Source of the DNA: Ascaphus truei
Taxonomy: Eukaryota; Chordata; Amphibia; Anura; Ascaphidae
DNA: 64,000 nucleotides
NCBI GenBank assembly: GCA_036426205.1
Contig: CM071574.1
Location: 10,740,020-10,804,019, forward strand
Reading direction: 5' to 3'
Shown: one piece after another, positions 1-11,057 of the stretch
How positions within the stretch are numbered: the stretch's first letter is position 1
Layout of the letters: each line of letters starts with the position of its first letter
Notes under the pieces: model-generated
Databases searched by the model: none
The model's input: the letters and a program-made list of their open reading frames with translations, nothing else
What the model was told of the DNA's origin: nothing
Made by a program: the position numbers and the translations under genes

Positions 1-546
1 TACTCCAGGTCTTTAAAAAAAAATGGGGTGTAATGATGCAATTGTTTTACAATCACAAACCTCAACACAGTGGCAGGTAAAATTTAAACTGTTAAGATGC
101 CGATCTGGCCAATATCTCTAGTGAGTTACAACATGCCAGTAAATACTGCATGCCTCTTGTTAAATTGTACTTCTCGTGTTGTCTTTTCAATTATTCTAAC
201 ACTGTAGCTTGTTTCCCCATTGCCTTGGAGGATTTGCAGCAACTCTGATGTCCTTTCTTCTTGTACCACTGACACTAGTTACCCTATTTAACTTGTGGTA
301 AAGTATATTGAAATATTAATGATATATACATATATTACTATATTTTTATGCATGCGTTAGTTGCAAATTGTTGCATATATAATTCATATTTGAAAATGAA
401 AATATCTCACCACAACTTGAATAGGTTAACTAGTGTCAATTAATTCTTTGTGAAGTCTCTGTCTCAACAGATCAAGATTTTTGAAGTGAAAAGAGCATAT
501 CAATTAGATTATTTTTTGTAGCAATATTCCTCCATATATAAATTCC
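1..546. other. AT-rich stretch without recognisable feature
   Basis: I see no convincing coding frame, terminal repeat or known repeat here. The segment is AT-rich with short runs of A and T only. Confidence 0.5.
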
Positions 547-745
547 GTATGTATGTATGTATGTATGTATGTCTTTATTTATATAGTGCCATTAATGTAC
601 ATAGCGCTTCACAGCAGTAATACACGTGACAATCATATAAATAACAAATAACACATAATGGGAAGGAGTGTTCAAACATAAAAGTAACATTTAGAAAAAG
701 GAGTCCCTGCTCAGAAGAGTTTACAATCTAATTGGTAGGTTGGAA
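547..745 (-). repeat. L2-type LINE 3' tail with (GTAT)n
   Basis: A (GTAT)n run at 547-572 is followed by the tail text in reverse: a 'tatatagtgccattaatgta' block, an 'agcgcttcacagcag' block and 'gagtttacaatctaattggt'. Read on the minus strand this is the typical vertebrate L2-type ending (attgtaagctctt...gcgctatataaataaa) plus its microsatellite. The same tail occurs in the other orientation at 18990-19187, so it is a dispersed family. Only the 3' end is present. Confidence 0.7.
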
Positions 746-767
746 GAACGTATAGAGACAGTATATA

Positions 768-1096
768 CAGGTGCGCCGACGAGTATTCTAAAACGTATCT
801 GGTGCAATCACCAACAAGACTCAGGTACATGCTGGGTACATGCTGCAACATTTCAGTGACATTTCTGCAGACAGACTAATGGCCCATCGGATTAACATAG
901 CGGGGGTCTCTGGCAGTCGCATTCAAACTGAATGGCACTGACAGGGACCCCTGCTGTGTTAATTCGATGGGCCATTAGTCTGTCTGCAGAAATGTCATTG
1001 AAATGTTGCAGCATGTACCCAGAATGTACCTGAGTCTTGTTGGTTATTGCCCCAGATTTTCCAAGGCAAGTTTTAGAATACTCGTCGGCGGTGCTG
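768..1096. mobile_element. Foldback MITE with TA target duplication (Tc1/mariner-like)
   Basis: The whole 329-bp unit is a long imperfect inverted repeat. The left end is CAGGTGCGCCGACGAGTATT and the reverse complement of the right end is CAGCACCGCCGACGAGTATT. Arms of about 150 bp pair along their length around a centre near 930. Both ends are flanked by TA (766-767 and 1097-1098). CAG termini with a TA duplication fit Tc1/mariner-type non-autonomous elements; this class is inferred, the palindrome is seen directly. No transposase is inside. Confidence 0.75.
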
Positions 1097-1099
1097 TAT

Positions 1100-2318
1100 G
1101 GTGAAAACTCACCGTTTTTATTGCATCAAATTTTCTTCCATTGTTGGTTGGTTTCCCATGGCAAATCCTACAGCTTAAAGCTGCAATCCATGCTGTTGTT
1201 TGTTATATACGCAAACCTGACATACCTGAACTGGGGGGTCCCCTGGAGCTTATCCATGGACCCCCCGTCCCAGCAAGGAGATGTTTTGTCCTCTGGACAA
1301 GGATACCCCTGCGACTAATAGAAAACCCAAACATCGTCTTTCTATTGGTGACCCTGTTAGCTTTATTTGTAGTGTTTTTTTCGTAGTGTTCTTAAAGAAA
1401 TGAATACAAATAGATACTCTTCCTACTTGGATCCGGGGGATGGGCGTCCCTGGAGGTCAGAGGATCAGCTCTGAGGGGCTGGTTCAGGTAAGCTAATAAA
1501 TAAAGCTGGGGGGAAATTGTTTCTTTTATGAATAGACTCCATTGGTAATAAAGGTTGCTATTACTAAGATGGGGTAGCATTATATCGTGGTTAGCAGTTA
1601 CTGTGTGGTATCACAACGATATACTCATATGATCCTAATACATTTCTTGAGGTCATTTTAGCAGCAAAATGTATTTTTGTAGTACTTTATACAGTATATA
1701 TCACCCAGAGCCAATGTGCCATTTTCTTACTGTTTTAAATGATGGCTCTTTCCAAGGAGCAACTCAACCCTCATTACTTTACACAGGCTGTTTTCATTAA
1801 CATGTTATTTGCATAGATTCTGTTTTCTGCTATACTTCATTATAAATAAAAATCTAAAATCAATTTTAGCTGCTTTAGACTCAAAATCTGCCCACACAGA
1901 CATTTTTTAACTTTGCTGCGCTACATTAAGTACATTATACACAAAACCTAAGCCCCTAGTGAACTTTTTCAAATAGAGTTAATAATATAGTAAGGATGGT
2001 TAGTTCAGAGTATAGAGTATACAATTTTATTACTTAGAAAAAAATTGCTTCATTAATTACCTGTCTTTTGAAGATGTGGGGTTTATAGCACATACGAGAT
2101 ATAAAAAATGCCACAAAGAGGAATTAAAACGGCACTTTTTATTTTGATAAATATAGTGCACTCAAAAAATAATTATTACTTGGAAAATTCTAAATGTTTT
2201 AGATGGCTGTGTCTTTTGCCTGTTTAGAATATCCCCTTTCTCAGGTGACACAAATGGATTCATTTATTTAGACAAAGTCTTTGGAATGCAAGAAATAATA
2301 CAGTATAATAAATACAAA
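1100..2318. other. Unassigned AT-rich stretch
   Basis: There is a short palindromic G/C block near 1230-1275 (ggggggtcccc ... ggaccccccg). Otherwise I recognise no gene or repeat family. Confidence 0.45.
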
Positions 2319-2319
2319 T

Positions 2320-2460
2320 ATCACTTGTGAGCAGATTCACATCACACAGAGGTCTGCAACCCTGCCTTTTACCATTATCTTTTAGCATACAATGCTTCCT
2401 CTGCATCCAGGGATTCTGGGAAATCACATGCAAATGCACTGTGTTCTCTGCCCTTTTCAC
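2320..2460 (+). repeat. Fragment of the repeat seen at 20.7-21.3 kb
   Basis: This block (tcacttgtgagcagattcac, then aggtctgcaaccctgcct, ggattctgggaa, tcacatgcaaatg) matches the left arm of the compound inverted repeat at 20742-20935 in the same order. It is therefore a second copy of one dispersed family. The copy stops where the 115-bp tandem duplication begins. Confidence 0.65.
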
Positions 2461-2473
2461 CACCTGTGGAACC

Positions 2474-2703
2474 TCCTCCTCCACATCTACCACCACCTCA
2501 GAGGCAACAGAGACAGAGAGTCAGAGGGAGACAAAGTAAACTTCAGAGTGGGACAGGGTCCAGTGCCACAGAACAATCATTGTATCCATCCTCCTCCACA
2601 TCTACCACCACCTCAGAGGCAACAGAGACAGAGAGTCAGAGGGAGACAAAGTAGACTTCAGAGTGGGACAGGGTCCAGTGCCACAGAACAATCATTGTAT
2701 CCA
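2474..2703. repeat. 115-bp tandem duplication
   Basis: Two head-to-tail copies, 2474-2588 and 2589-2703, begin with a tcctcctccacatctacc block and end with caatcattgtatccatc. I find a single difference inside the copies (aagtaaac against aagtagac), so the duplication is recent relative to the decayed surroundings. A frame rich in Ser, Thr, Pro, Glu and Gln crosses it, but no known protein is evident. Confidence 0.85.
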
Positions 2704-3455
2704 TCTGCTTGGAACAAAGGCACAATGTGTGTACTGTTGGCACTTTGTTAGTAGGGGTGAGGCGACGTAGACATGGTCCATCAACGAGCATATGATCCTC
2801 GCCAACCCCAAGGAAATCTGCTTTTGGAAGTTGGTCAGCCTTCATGCGAGACGATGCTCTTGTCCCTTTTGTCGCAACTCATCAAATATTTGTCCTCTCA
2901 ATTCACAACTTGAAAGCTATTGGCTCAATCCCAATTAGTTTTCTTTAACCTTCTTTGTCTTACTCTCAATCCTTGACCTTGTCCTTTTCTGTCGGGGTCT
3001 ATAACTATATACGATGTGTACTAGCTACTGCCACTGTTTGCATCTTGGTCAGTTTGGGTTTGTGTTATGCTGCACCATCATTGATTTTTCATGATGGTAC
3101 TGGATGTTACTCAATCCCTTACTTTCATTCTCATCTCCAACAAACAAATTCTCAAGCTATTTGTTTCTGTTGCTTCCTACATGACCTCTTCCTTTGACAT
3201 AGTTTCAACACTGCTGTTTTTTCCTGTTCTGCAGTGTTGCGGTTACTGAACCAACCCCATCAGTTCTCTTTTTAAAAAATTCTTTATATACTAGTTAAAC
3301 AAAAATTCAAAAAAATCCATAACATTAAAAATGTATATACAACTCCAAAAAGCTAAAAAAAAAAAATTGTCAAAGTTTGAAATCATAGATTAAATTAAAG
3401 TTTATCATGTTTATAAAGGTTTGTTACGTTTATATTTTGTGTGGTTGATTACTGT
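2704..3455. other. Unassigned stretch
   Basis: Composition is slightly higher in G+C than the flanks between 2740 and 3200. Fragmentary frames exist on both strands, but I recognise no family. Confidence 0.4.
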
Positions 3456-3830
3456 ATTCATGCTTTTCTAGTTTAAGGCTGTGTTACTGTTAATGGCCGT
3501 TTTTTAAGTTGAAATGCAATATTGCAAAATGCATCTAACTTTATTTATCAATCATAGACATATTTAATAATTACGACACTCGTTACTCAAGTCATTATAC
3601 ATTTTAATCATGGTTTTCTTACTAGTTCAAAACTGTGTTAATGGTCTTATTTATTAATATGCATTATTGCAAATTGCATCTATCTATATTCAATCATAAA
3701 CATATTTAACATTACATCATAATGATGGCTTTTTTGTATTTCAAGGCTGTGTTATTAGCTTTAAAAAAAAATTCAAGTGCATATCATTTCATTCATCAAT
3801 CATGGACATATTTAATAAGAGCAACTACTA
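3456..3830. repeat. Degenerate three-unit tandem repeat
   Basis: Three diverged units start near 3457, 3608 and 3722. Each carries, in order, a tcatggttttctt-like block, caaggctgtgttant, a gcatattgcaaa-like block, and aatcatrgacatatttaata. Spacing is about 150 then 114 bp. The order of shared blocks is what supports a tandem origin. Confidence 0.6.
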
Positions 3831-5052
3831 CTACTGGTTACTGCAGGTTATTTATTACAAAGAGAAGACCTGTAGTAGTACTAATAGTCATGACTCATTA
3901 CTGATGTTTAATATGAGGAAAAAAACAACCAAACCTATGTACAAACCTATGTTAAGTTGTAAACCAAGCAAAAAAAAATAAGGGAGTTATTACTATGAAA
4001 AATAATCGTATGACCTAGCTGCCAGGAATGACCACTGACTCCCCACACTTTTTTTTGGGGGGGGGGAGGTTTGGTAGCCGTACATATATTTTTATTTTAT
4101 TTAAATCATATTATGTTGGAATCTGACATCACATTCCATGATAAGAATTACATTGGGTTTTGATTATATTTTCTCTCTCTTTCTGACTGTTCTGTTCTGA
4201 CTGTGTGTGCTCAGATTGAGTCCTGAAAATGCATACATAAAGTGCTGCCAAAGTGCAAACCATATGGCCAAAACAGTAACTGTGTTCTAGGACATACTAA
4301 TGTTAAACAAGCCAAGCAAGCATTGTGATGACAAATACTAAACTATATGTTACGATGGTGGCTGCTGGACGGACTGCAGGCATTACCAAGTGTCAATCAA
4401 TGTCACCATCGATATAATGTTGTGGCAATGCCTGGCATAGCAGCACAGTCTGGGTGCTGGTTTGTTTTGGGCACAACTAGATGGTCAAATTGCTTGTTCC
4501 GTCAAAAACAAATCTCATATATCATGCATATTTGACCATTTTGATTAAGCCTATGGTAATAAGATAAACAATATTGCTGATTGATGATGACAGTGGTTGC
4601 TTTAGTGGGGGTGATGGTGGGTGAATGGTAGTTGAATACACAAGTCACTGACAGCGGCAAGTCTGTCCGTAACCAATAATGCAGGCACAAAGTTTGATGT
4701 GTTGGTGGCCATGACAAAAACTCACTGTTCAAAAATATAGGCAATAGCTTTGAAATCCTCATTGCTACTGTACATGCTTCTTCTAATGCAGAGCTACGTG
4801 CCAACATAACCTGTGCCTGATGCAGGATGAACAGCAGGCATTGGAACAGGAGGTTCCTGAAGCATGCTACTTAACTGATCAGTCAAAAATCTGGTTTGCT
4901 GCAGCCACAGCACTATGACGGCTATTCCTACGGCTAGTACCAGGAAAAGTCACAGGTACATCGACTACTGCCATTGCCGTTCCACCGTCACTGCAGTGCC
5001 AAAGAACAAACCAAAAACTCTCTCAATATATATTTTATACTTATTTCTCGCT
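3831..5052. other. Unassigned stretch
   Basis: A T/G homopolymer block lies near 4048-4068. The region 4350-5000 is somewhat richer in G+C with broken frames on both strands; an eroded transposon gene is possible but I cannot name one. Confidence 0.4.
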
Positions 5053-5850
5053 ATGGGGGCTATGCACAAAGCAGTGATAAGTGGTTTCAAGTGTGATAAA
5101 TGCCTTTACAGCATGATACTGCCTGCTGCGGGATTCACAAAGCATTGATAACAGTGCAGTATCGCGATATAAAGGCTTTTAATCAACAAAAAACAGTCAG
5201 TGATAAAAAAAAGTCGTACGATCGGCCAAAAAATGCCAAATCCACCATTTTTTGAGAATCAGCCTGATTCACAAAGCAGTGATAACTGAATCGCACTGTA
5301 AAAGCTCACCATCTCTTTTCACCAGCTAAAGGCTGGCGCAAAAGAAATGGAGGCAGTCATAAAAGCATTATTTTTTTTCCTGCACACCATTAATACAAGT
5401 GGCCAGCGGGGATCTCAAGGTGGTCCTCGCGGGTGTCTGGGGGCCGTAGGGTGGTCCCCGCGGGTGTTTGGGGCCCTCATGGGTGTCCGGGCTGGTACCC
5501 ATGGGCCTCCAGTTGGTTCCTGAGTGTGTCCATCCCTTGGTGGTCCCATGGGTATCTGGGGGTCCTCGGGTGTTCCCCGTGGGTGTCCAGGAGTCCTCCA
5601 GTGTTCCCACGGGTCTCTGGGTGTCATCAGATTGACCCTGCGCAAGTCATGGGGGCCCAAGGTGGTCCCCATTGGTGTCTGGGTGCCCCATAGGGGTCTC
5701 CACGTGGTCCCAGCAGGTGTCTGGGGGTTCTCGGGTGGTCCCTTTGGGTGTTCGGGGGCCCACGAGTGGTCCTTGCAGGTGTCCAGGGGGCCCTTGGGTG
5801 GTCCCTGCAGGTGTCCAGGGATCCCTGCTGGCCTGCGGTACCAATCTTGA
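5053..5850 (-). mobile_element. Family A repeat, copy 1a (end plus minisatellite)
   Basis: The left edge, gggggctatgcacaaagcag, matches the reverse complement of the right edge of the 37.2-39.0 kb copy (gcatagtcccc near 38963-38973). Inside are gtgataa blocks and 'ccagctaaaggctgg', which also recur in that copy, then the GC-rich minisatellite. The element appears truncated after the minisatellite. The family is unclassified here; it has no visible transposase. Confidence 0.6.
5403..5838. repeat. GC-rich minisatellite, about 30-31 bp unit
   Basis: About 14 diverged units of the type ggtggtccccgcgggtgtct plus a variable 10-11 bp tail. Shorter versions of the same minisatellite occur at 6710-6745, 38521-38620 and 50488-50580, always next to a ggcctrcggtaccaat-like block, so it is an internal part of family A. 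Frames running through it on both strands (Gly/Pro/Trp/His-rich) are by-products. Confidence 0.85.
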
Positions 5851-6685
5851 ATCCTTCGCAGGTCTCATGGATTCATACACTTTATACCCTAAGCATTTAA
5901 AACAGCCATCAAGCCTAAATGTCTAAAAAAATGTAGGCGTATTGCTCCGGACCTATAATATAACCAATATATATCTGTTACAAAGGGAACAATACAACTC
6001 AAAATGAAACACACATTGGGTTTTAATGACGTGTTGATATCACTCCTTTTTTTAAATGAACGTATTCTTGGGATGTAGGTTTTTAAAGGAATAATTCAAT
6101 GGTATTTATATTAAAGCTTCTTTTATCCATTGAGTATTAATATTATGTAGGTAGTGTGAGTTTGTTTCCACACATTCTACATAATATTTGTATATATTTT
6201 TTTATCATACATATGTCTTAGTATTTGTTTTTGATATATTTATTTCTTTGTGTGCTGTGACTTATGTATTTCCTTTAGGGAGACCACATTTCTCTTTTCT
6301 CTTGAACTCTAGTCATTTAGGTTTAGTGTCATTATGTATTAACATATATATGTTTAGAATAAATAAAAAAGAGGTGCGTGTCACATACAGTAGCATAAAT
6401 CTGTGATGACATTTAATATCATATGAAGGGTATCACAATTAGCACACTCACAAGTGTAGCAAGATCATGCATGTTTGAGAGATACATTTCTCATGAAAGT
6501 GGTGATCATCTGTGGCAAACTTTTATAGTCCTATATGTATGGCTGACATCCCGCTTGATGGTCCGGAGTCTGTGACTCAAATGGCAGGTATACGCCATCC
6601 CAAACCGGGTGAGAGAAGGTGATACAAAAGTTTGTATTGTTTCCAAACAGACAGTATTGATGTATTTTTTAATAATTTTTTGGGG
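5851..6685. other. Unassigned AT-rich stretch
   Basis: Strongly AT-rich with long T and A runs; no family or gene recognised. Confidence 0.45.
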
Positions 6686-7605
6686 GCACAGAATTGGTAC
6701 TGCAGGGCACCCGCGGGGACCACCCGAGGGCCACCACCGGCCTACTGTATAGTATCATTCCTGTGCATCCAAAAAAAAAAATATATGTACTGTATATTAG
6801 GGGGGTATAGGGATTGTTGGGAACACAGGGGGTGGGTTGTAGTGTATTATATATAGTAATGTTTATTGAGGGCCTAGGAGGTGGGAATGTGGGTCTGTAG
6901 TGTGTATTGTTTTTATTGTGGGTAGTGGGGGTGGGTGAAGGGGGTATTAGCCCCAAGGATTGGTATTTAGGCCTTGCGGGTGGGTAGTGGGAGGGGTTAG
7001 CCCCTTCATTACCGTAGCGATATTAACCGCTAAGGTAATGAAGGGGTTAAGTCAACCCGCAACCCCCCGCAAGGCCTAAACACCCAGCAAGAGCCCAAAA
7101 AAAACCTTCACCCACCCCCTATACCCACAATAAGACTGGCACGGGTTGTTAACCCCTTCATTGCCTTAGCAGTTAGGCACTAAGGTTATGAAGTGGGCTA
7201 TAAATGCATTTTTCATGCATCAGATGCATGCCTGGGTGCTCCGGTGCTGATATTAATGGATATCAGCTCCGGGACCCCCGGCACCAATCCCATGCAGGAA
7301 AAAGGCCTGATTTTTTTTAAAGTGCCCTCACTCCGCCCTTGCCGATACTTCTCCCCACCAACTTGCCAACTTTTTCTGGCGGGACGGATTTGCGGGAAAA
7401 TCTCAATTCTAGAGCAGCGAGTTGGGCGGAAAGCTGCTCGGGGCTACTAGAATTGAGAGTGTTTGAAAACCTGGCAAGGTCTGCCGAAAAAAAAATTAAC
7501 GCCAAAAAAAAGGCGATTTTTTTGCTTTTCGCCAGCTTCTTGGGGCTTACTGAATTGGAGTAGGCATTTTTTTTGCGAGTAAACTGGCGAAAAGTGCCTA
7601 TGTGA
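6686..7605 (+). mobile_element. Family A repeat, copy 1b
   Basis: It opens with a short piece of the minisatellite (acccgcggggaccacccgag). It continues through a hairpin around 6995-7050 (gccccttcattacc ... ggtaatgaaggggtt) and a second ttaaccccttcattgcc block near 7150. It then has a ggtgctccggtgctgatatt/ggatatcagctccggg block at 7225-7275 and a gccaactttttctggcggg block. The same modules appear in reverse order and strand at 49990-50580, which defines this as the same family in the opposite orientation. Confidence 0.6.
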
Positions 7606-9270
7606 CTGAAAACATTCCAAGCGGCTGCTTTAACATATACTTTAAAGTATTTACGCCTAACTATTTATAGTTAGCCATGAAGCATTAATGTTGGATCAAT
7701 AATATAAGACGTACTAGGTAAGAGCATTGTAAGACAAAAAGTTGTCTATCACATGACATTAGAGAAAGATGTGTTTTTATTGTTTTGTAGATTAGATATA
7801 AATGAACTATATTTAGAGTTACACTTCCAAAATACTTGAATCAGACAAAAATATGCATAAGCATCTGGTGCTTGCAAGGAGATAAACTTTGCTGCGTAGA
7901 AATATAACCTCGCACTACTATAATATGTACAGTACAAAATTTGATGCAAAGTCTCTCATTTTGAACAAAAATGCTTGACTAGTTTTTGCAGTGGATTATG
8001 ATTTAGGGCAATGTGACAGCTAAGTTTGTTGTGACCGCATAGAAAGTTTTACTTTCAATTAAACAGGTGAAGGTTTCATCTGGTCATGCAATAGGCTCGT
8101 TGACATCTGCAAGTTCCTAAAAACACTTCATTCATCCTGTTTTCATGTCATACATTAGTTCAGCGGTAGACACAAATGTGTGGAAATGGCATGTAATTGA
8201 ATACTCTGAAGTGTTATGTTTAAAGGCAAAAGTGGTGAAAATTAATTGTTACTGATGTATGCAAACAAAGACAATCTATTGCTTTGGTACTTATTGTACA
8301 AATGTTCTGACCCAGAATTGCACCCCTTTAGTCATGATAAACGTCATTAAATCAGGGGAAATATTCTGCGTTACGGAAAACAAATAATGCCGGACATTTA
8401 TTTCCAATTTAACGTGAATTATACAGTATATGCATAATAAACGTGCATTTTTCAGCTCATTTTCATATGGCTTTTCGGCGATAATATTGGAGAATCGGAA
8501 TAGTAACTAATGCCAATAATCCACATGCAAATACAATACATGGCTACCATAGAGTAATGTAATGCAAGTAATTGCATTATGATGTGGCAGAAAAGTCTAT
8601 TGATACTTAATGGGCTTTCAATGTCGAATAAGGCAAGGTTTTCAGGCAATAAAGGATTTTAAAGAATGTGCAATCTTCATACCAAAGAAGCTCATAAAGC
8701 ATTCTTTGACAATATAAATACACAAATACAGTAATTGTGGAGAGGAAATACATATTCTAATGGTGGAAACAGAATGGTCAAATTGAATAGCATTGTTTTA
8801 TGTATTCAATATTCTATAAATAACAGACATACTTTTAAACACAAGTAAAACAGTCACATTCTGGAGTGAGGGAAATGAATCCTATGAGTGAAGAAACGCC
8901 TAACAGCATACTGTACATATTTGAATATGGTCAAGTCAAAGTGATATGGATATCATAGAATTCCACGCTTACATTCACTAGTACGCGGGTACACACTAAA
9001 TAGTCAGATATCATATATTACAGCCACAAATGACCTAGAGTAACACAGCACCTGCCCGTACATAAGTATAAACAAAGTAAAAAAAGCATTAATAAATACA
9101 GCTCCTATTTGAAGATTATAATCGAAGTAGAAGTGACATGAACTCAATCATATGCAATACTCCTATATATGGAGAGTCCCATCACAAGATTATTTATACC
9201 TAGCGAGGGTAGCATGCTGCCTGGCGTCTTCATTGTGAGTCTCTATTTGGATACCACAACCTCACAACCA
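7606..9270. other. Unassigned AT-rich stretch
   Basis: No repeat family or gene is recognisable by eye over about 1.6 kb. This may be old unique sequence. Confidence 0.5.
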
Positions 9271-9319
9271 GAAAGTGACGCCAGATGTGCGTTTCACCAC
9301 AGCTCCGTCAGGCCCCCTT
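9271..9319 (-). ncRNA. Decayed hammerhead-ribozyme-like motif
   Basis: On the minus strand the order is CTGACGG, AGCTGTGGT, GAAACGC, ACATCTG, GCGTC. Stem III would be ACGC/GCGU (4 bp) with a 7-nt loop and a GUC cleavage triplet. Stem I (GGGGGC with ACUUUC) is mostly G-C and G.U with one mismatch next to the core. The last A of the CUGANGA box is G and stem II is weak, so it is probably inactive. Confidence 0.35.
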
Positions 9320-9957
9320 TAACATTGTTTTTAGGACAATTATGTGTGTTTTTTTTTGTGTATTTGTATTTTATTTATATCTTTGGAGGAGCTCTCGCTC
9401 ATTTAAGGATTCCTTTACTAACAAGTAATAGGGGAGGACATATTGATACATGACTTTCATCTTGCACTTTTTATAGCTGTGCACCCCAATTCTTTTTGCA
9501 ATTGAATAGGTCGATCTGTAAAATTGGTGTTAAACACTGATGACACCCAATTTTTTTCCTTTATAGACCTTTTAATGAATCTAGGCTATAGACTCCTCTC
9601 AGTGTATCATTTTCTAGTTTGCTATCAATTTTAAGATGAATATTTGCATATTTCAATTTCATTGCTTGTGCAGCAAAGCCTACATTATGATGGAGAATCA
9701 GAAAAAACCCTTCTAGATACCAGTTTCATAATTTTTGACTTGGCATAGATTAAGTTTGTAAAGCTTATTGTGAAGCTGGTAGTGGTTGCAAAACAGATAA
9801 AGTTACTAGAATTAATAATTAATAAGTTACTAGAATTAGAATTAATAAAGTCTCAGTCCACATTGAATTTTTTTTGTGTATTTATTATTTTTAAACGATC
9901 TGTTCTTGCTCGATCCAACGCTATTTTAAAAATCTTATGCTTTGTTCAAAAGATATC
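9320..9957. other. Unassigned AT-rich stretch
   Basis: Short duplicated words (agttactagaattaatna) lie at 9800-9850. Nothing else is recognised. Confidence 0.45.
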
Positions 9958-10490
9958 TGCGTTGCCCCACAGGCGGACAGCCTGATGGGGCTCCCCAAGA
10001 GCTGCTCCCCTCTGCACAGGACTAGCGTGCTAAGGGTTAACATTTGCTTGTACTTTGTGGAACGTCATCCCCCACCCACTGGAATGTTAATGATCCAAGA
10101 GGACAAATAACTTTGTAATCAGAGCTGCATTGAATCTCAACCACCCCAGTGTACATATGCGTTGCCCCAAAGGCGGACAGCCTTTGGCACAGCCGAAGGG
10201 TGTGAGCCATTTGCTACCGTTCGCTGATGTTTGGTGATGTTAAAGGGGTGTTAAAGCTGCTCTATTTCAATCTGAAACACAAAAGCCCTTTATCCCCTGT
10301 ACTCAATTTCCAATTCTATCTGTTCATGACATGTCTTGTATATAATGTATACCCTGTTCATTTATGTAACTGTACTTCTAACCATGTATTATTTGTTTTA
10401 CTCTGTGCCCAGGACATACTTGAAAACGAGAGGTAACTCTCAATGTATTACTTCCTGGTAAAACATTTTATAAATAAATAAATAAATGTC
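9958..10490 (+). repeat. Family B repeat with (AAATA)n tail
   Basis: The body contains 'gttgccccacaggcggacag', 'ggggctccccaagagctgct' and 'ctatttcaatctgaaac'. It ends with ggacatacttgaaaacgaga, ggtaactctcaatgtatt, acttcctggtaaaacatttt and an aaataaataaa tail. A near-parallel copy lies at 21660-22222, and tails alone at 10491-10625, 12255-12420 and 43325-43500 (minus). The simple-repeat 3' tail suggests a LINE-mobilised element, but no reverse transcriptase is attached. Confidence 0.65.
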
Positions 10491-10625
10491 TGTGAATTGA
10501 CTGTATTACCCTGTTCCTTAAATGTAACCATGTATTTTTATAACTCTGTGCCCAGGACATACTTCAAAACAAGAGGTAACTCTCAATGTATTACTTCATG
10601 ATAAAACTTTTTTATAAATAAAAAT
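10491..10625 (+). repeat. Second family B tail, directly adjacent
   Basis: It repeats the last part of the previous element (taccctgttcctta, tgtaaccatgtattt, ggacatacttcaaaac, agaggtaactctcaatgtat) and ends in ataaataaaaata. Either a duplication of the tail or a second insertion would give this. Confidence 0.65.
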
Positions 10626-10663
10626 ATCAGCATTTAATATAATAAGAATACGGTAGATTAAGT

Positions 10664-10730
10664 CAGGGGTGCTCAACTCCAGTCCTCAAGCCCCCTACAA
10701 CAGGTCAGGTTTTCAGGATATCCCTGCTCA
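10664..10730 (+). mobile_element. hAT-type MITE, left half only
   Basis: CAGGGGTGCTCAACTCCAGT, then cctcaagccccctacaacag and gttttcaggatatccctgct, is the start of the palindromic MITE found complete at 31083-31253. The right half is missing. Confidence 0.65.
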
Positions 10731-11057
10731 TTGTAGTCTGAAGTTTACCTTGGTAAGCTCAGAAGCTAAACATTAAGAAAACAATGTTTTTTTAACATGC
10801 AAAAAACATTATACAAAACAACAACCACAAAACGAGAACAAGATATGCTCTTGGGGCAAGATACTTAATTAAAAGCCCTACACCTAGGAGTAGAGATGTT
10901 CAAAACTGTTGAGATCCATGGTATATTGTAAATCTGTCAGTAAATATTTTTCACGTACTGTAGTACTGTAAAAGACATTTAAAGTGAAATTATGCAAAAA
11001 ACAAGCAATAAAATAAAACATGTACAACAAAAAAGTAAAAATGAAAAATGGGATTCA
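10731..11057. other. Unassigned AT-rich stretch
   Basis: Long A runs; no feature recognised. Confidence 0.45.

Noticed and set aside
2260..5148. Possible Harbinger-type accessory (Myb-like) gene spread over 2.3-5.0 kb
   Set aside because: Some minus-strand pieces have a suitable length and composition, but I could not find a tryptophan-spaced Myb motif, a DDE motif or terminal repeats.
5368..5926. Gly/Trp/Pro/His-rich overlapping frames on both strands
   Set aside because: All lie in the 30-bp minisatellite of family A; frames open on both strands at once are typical of GC-rich tandem repeats.
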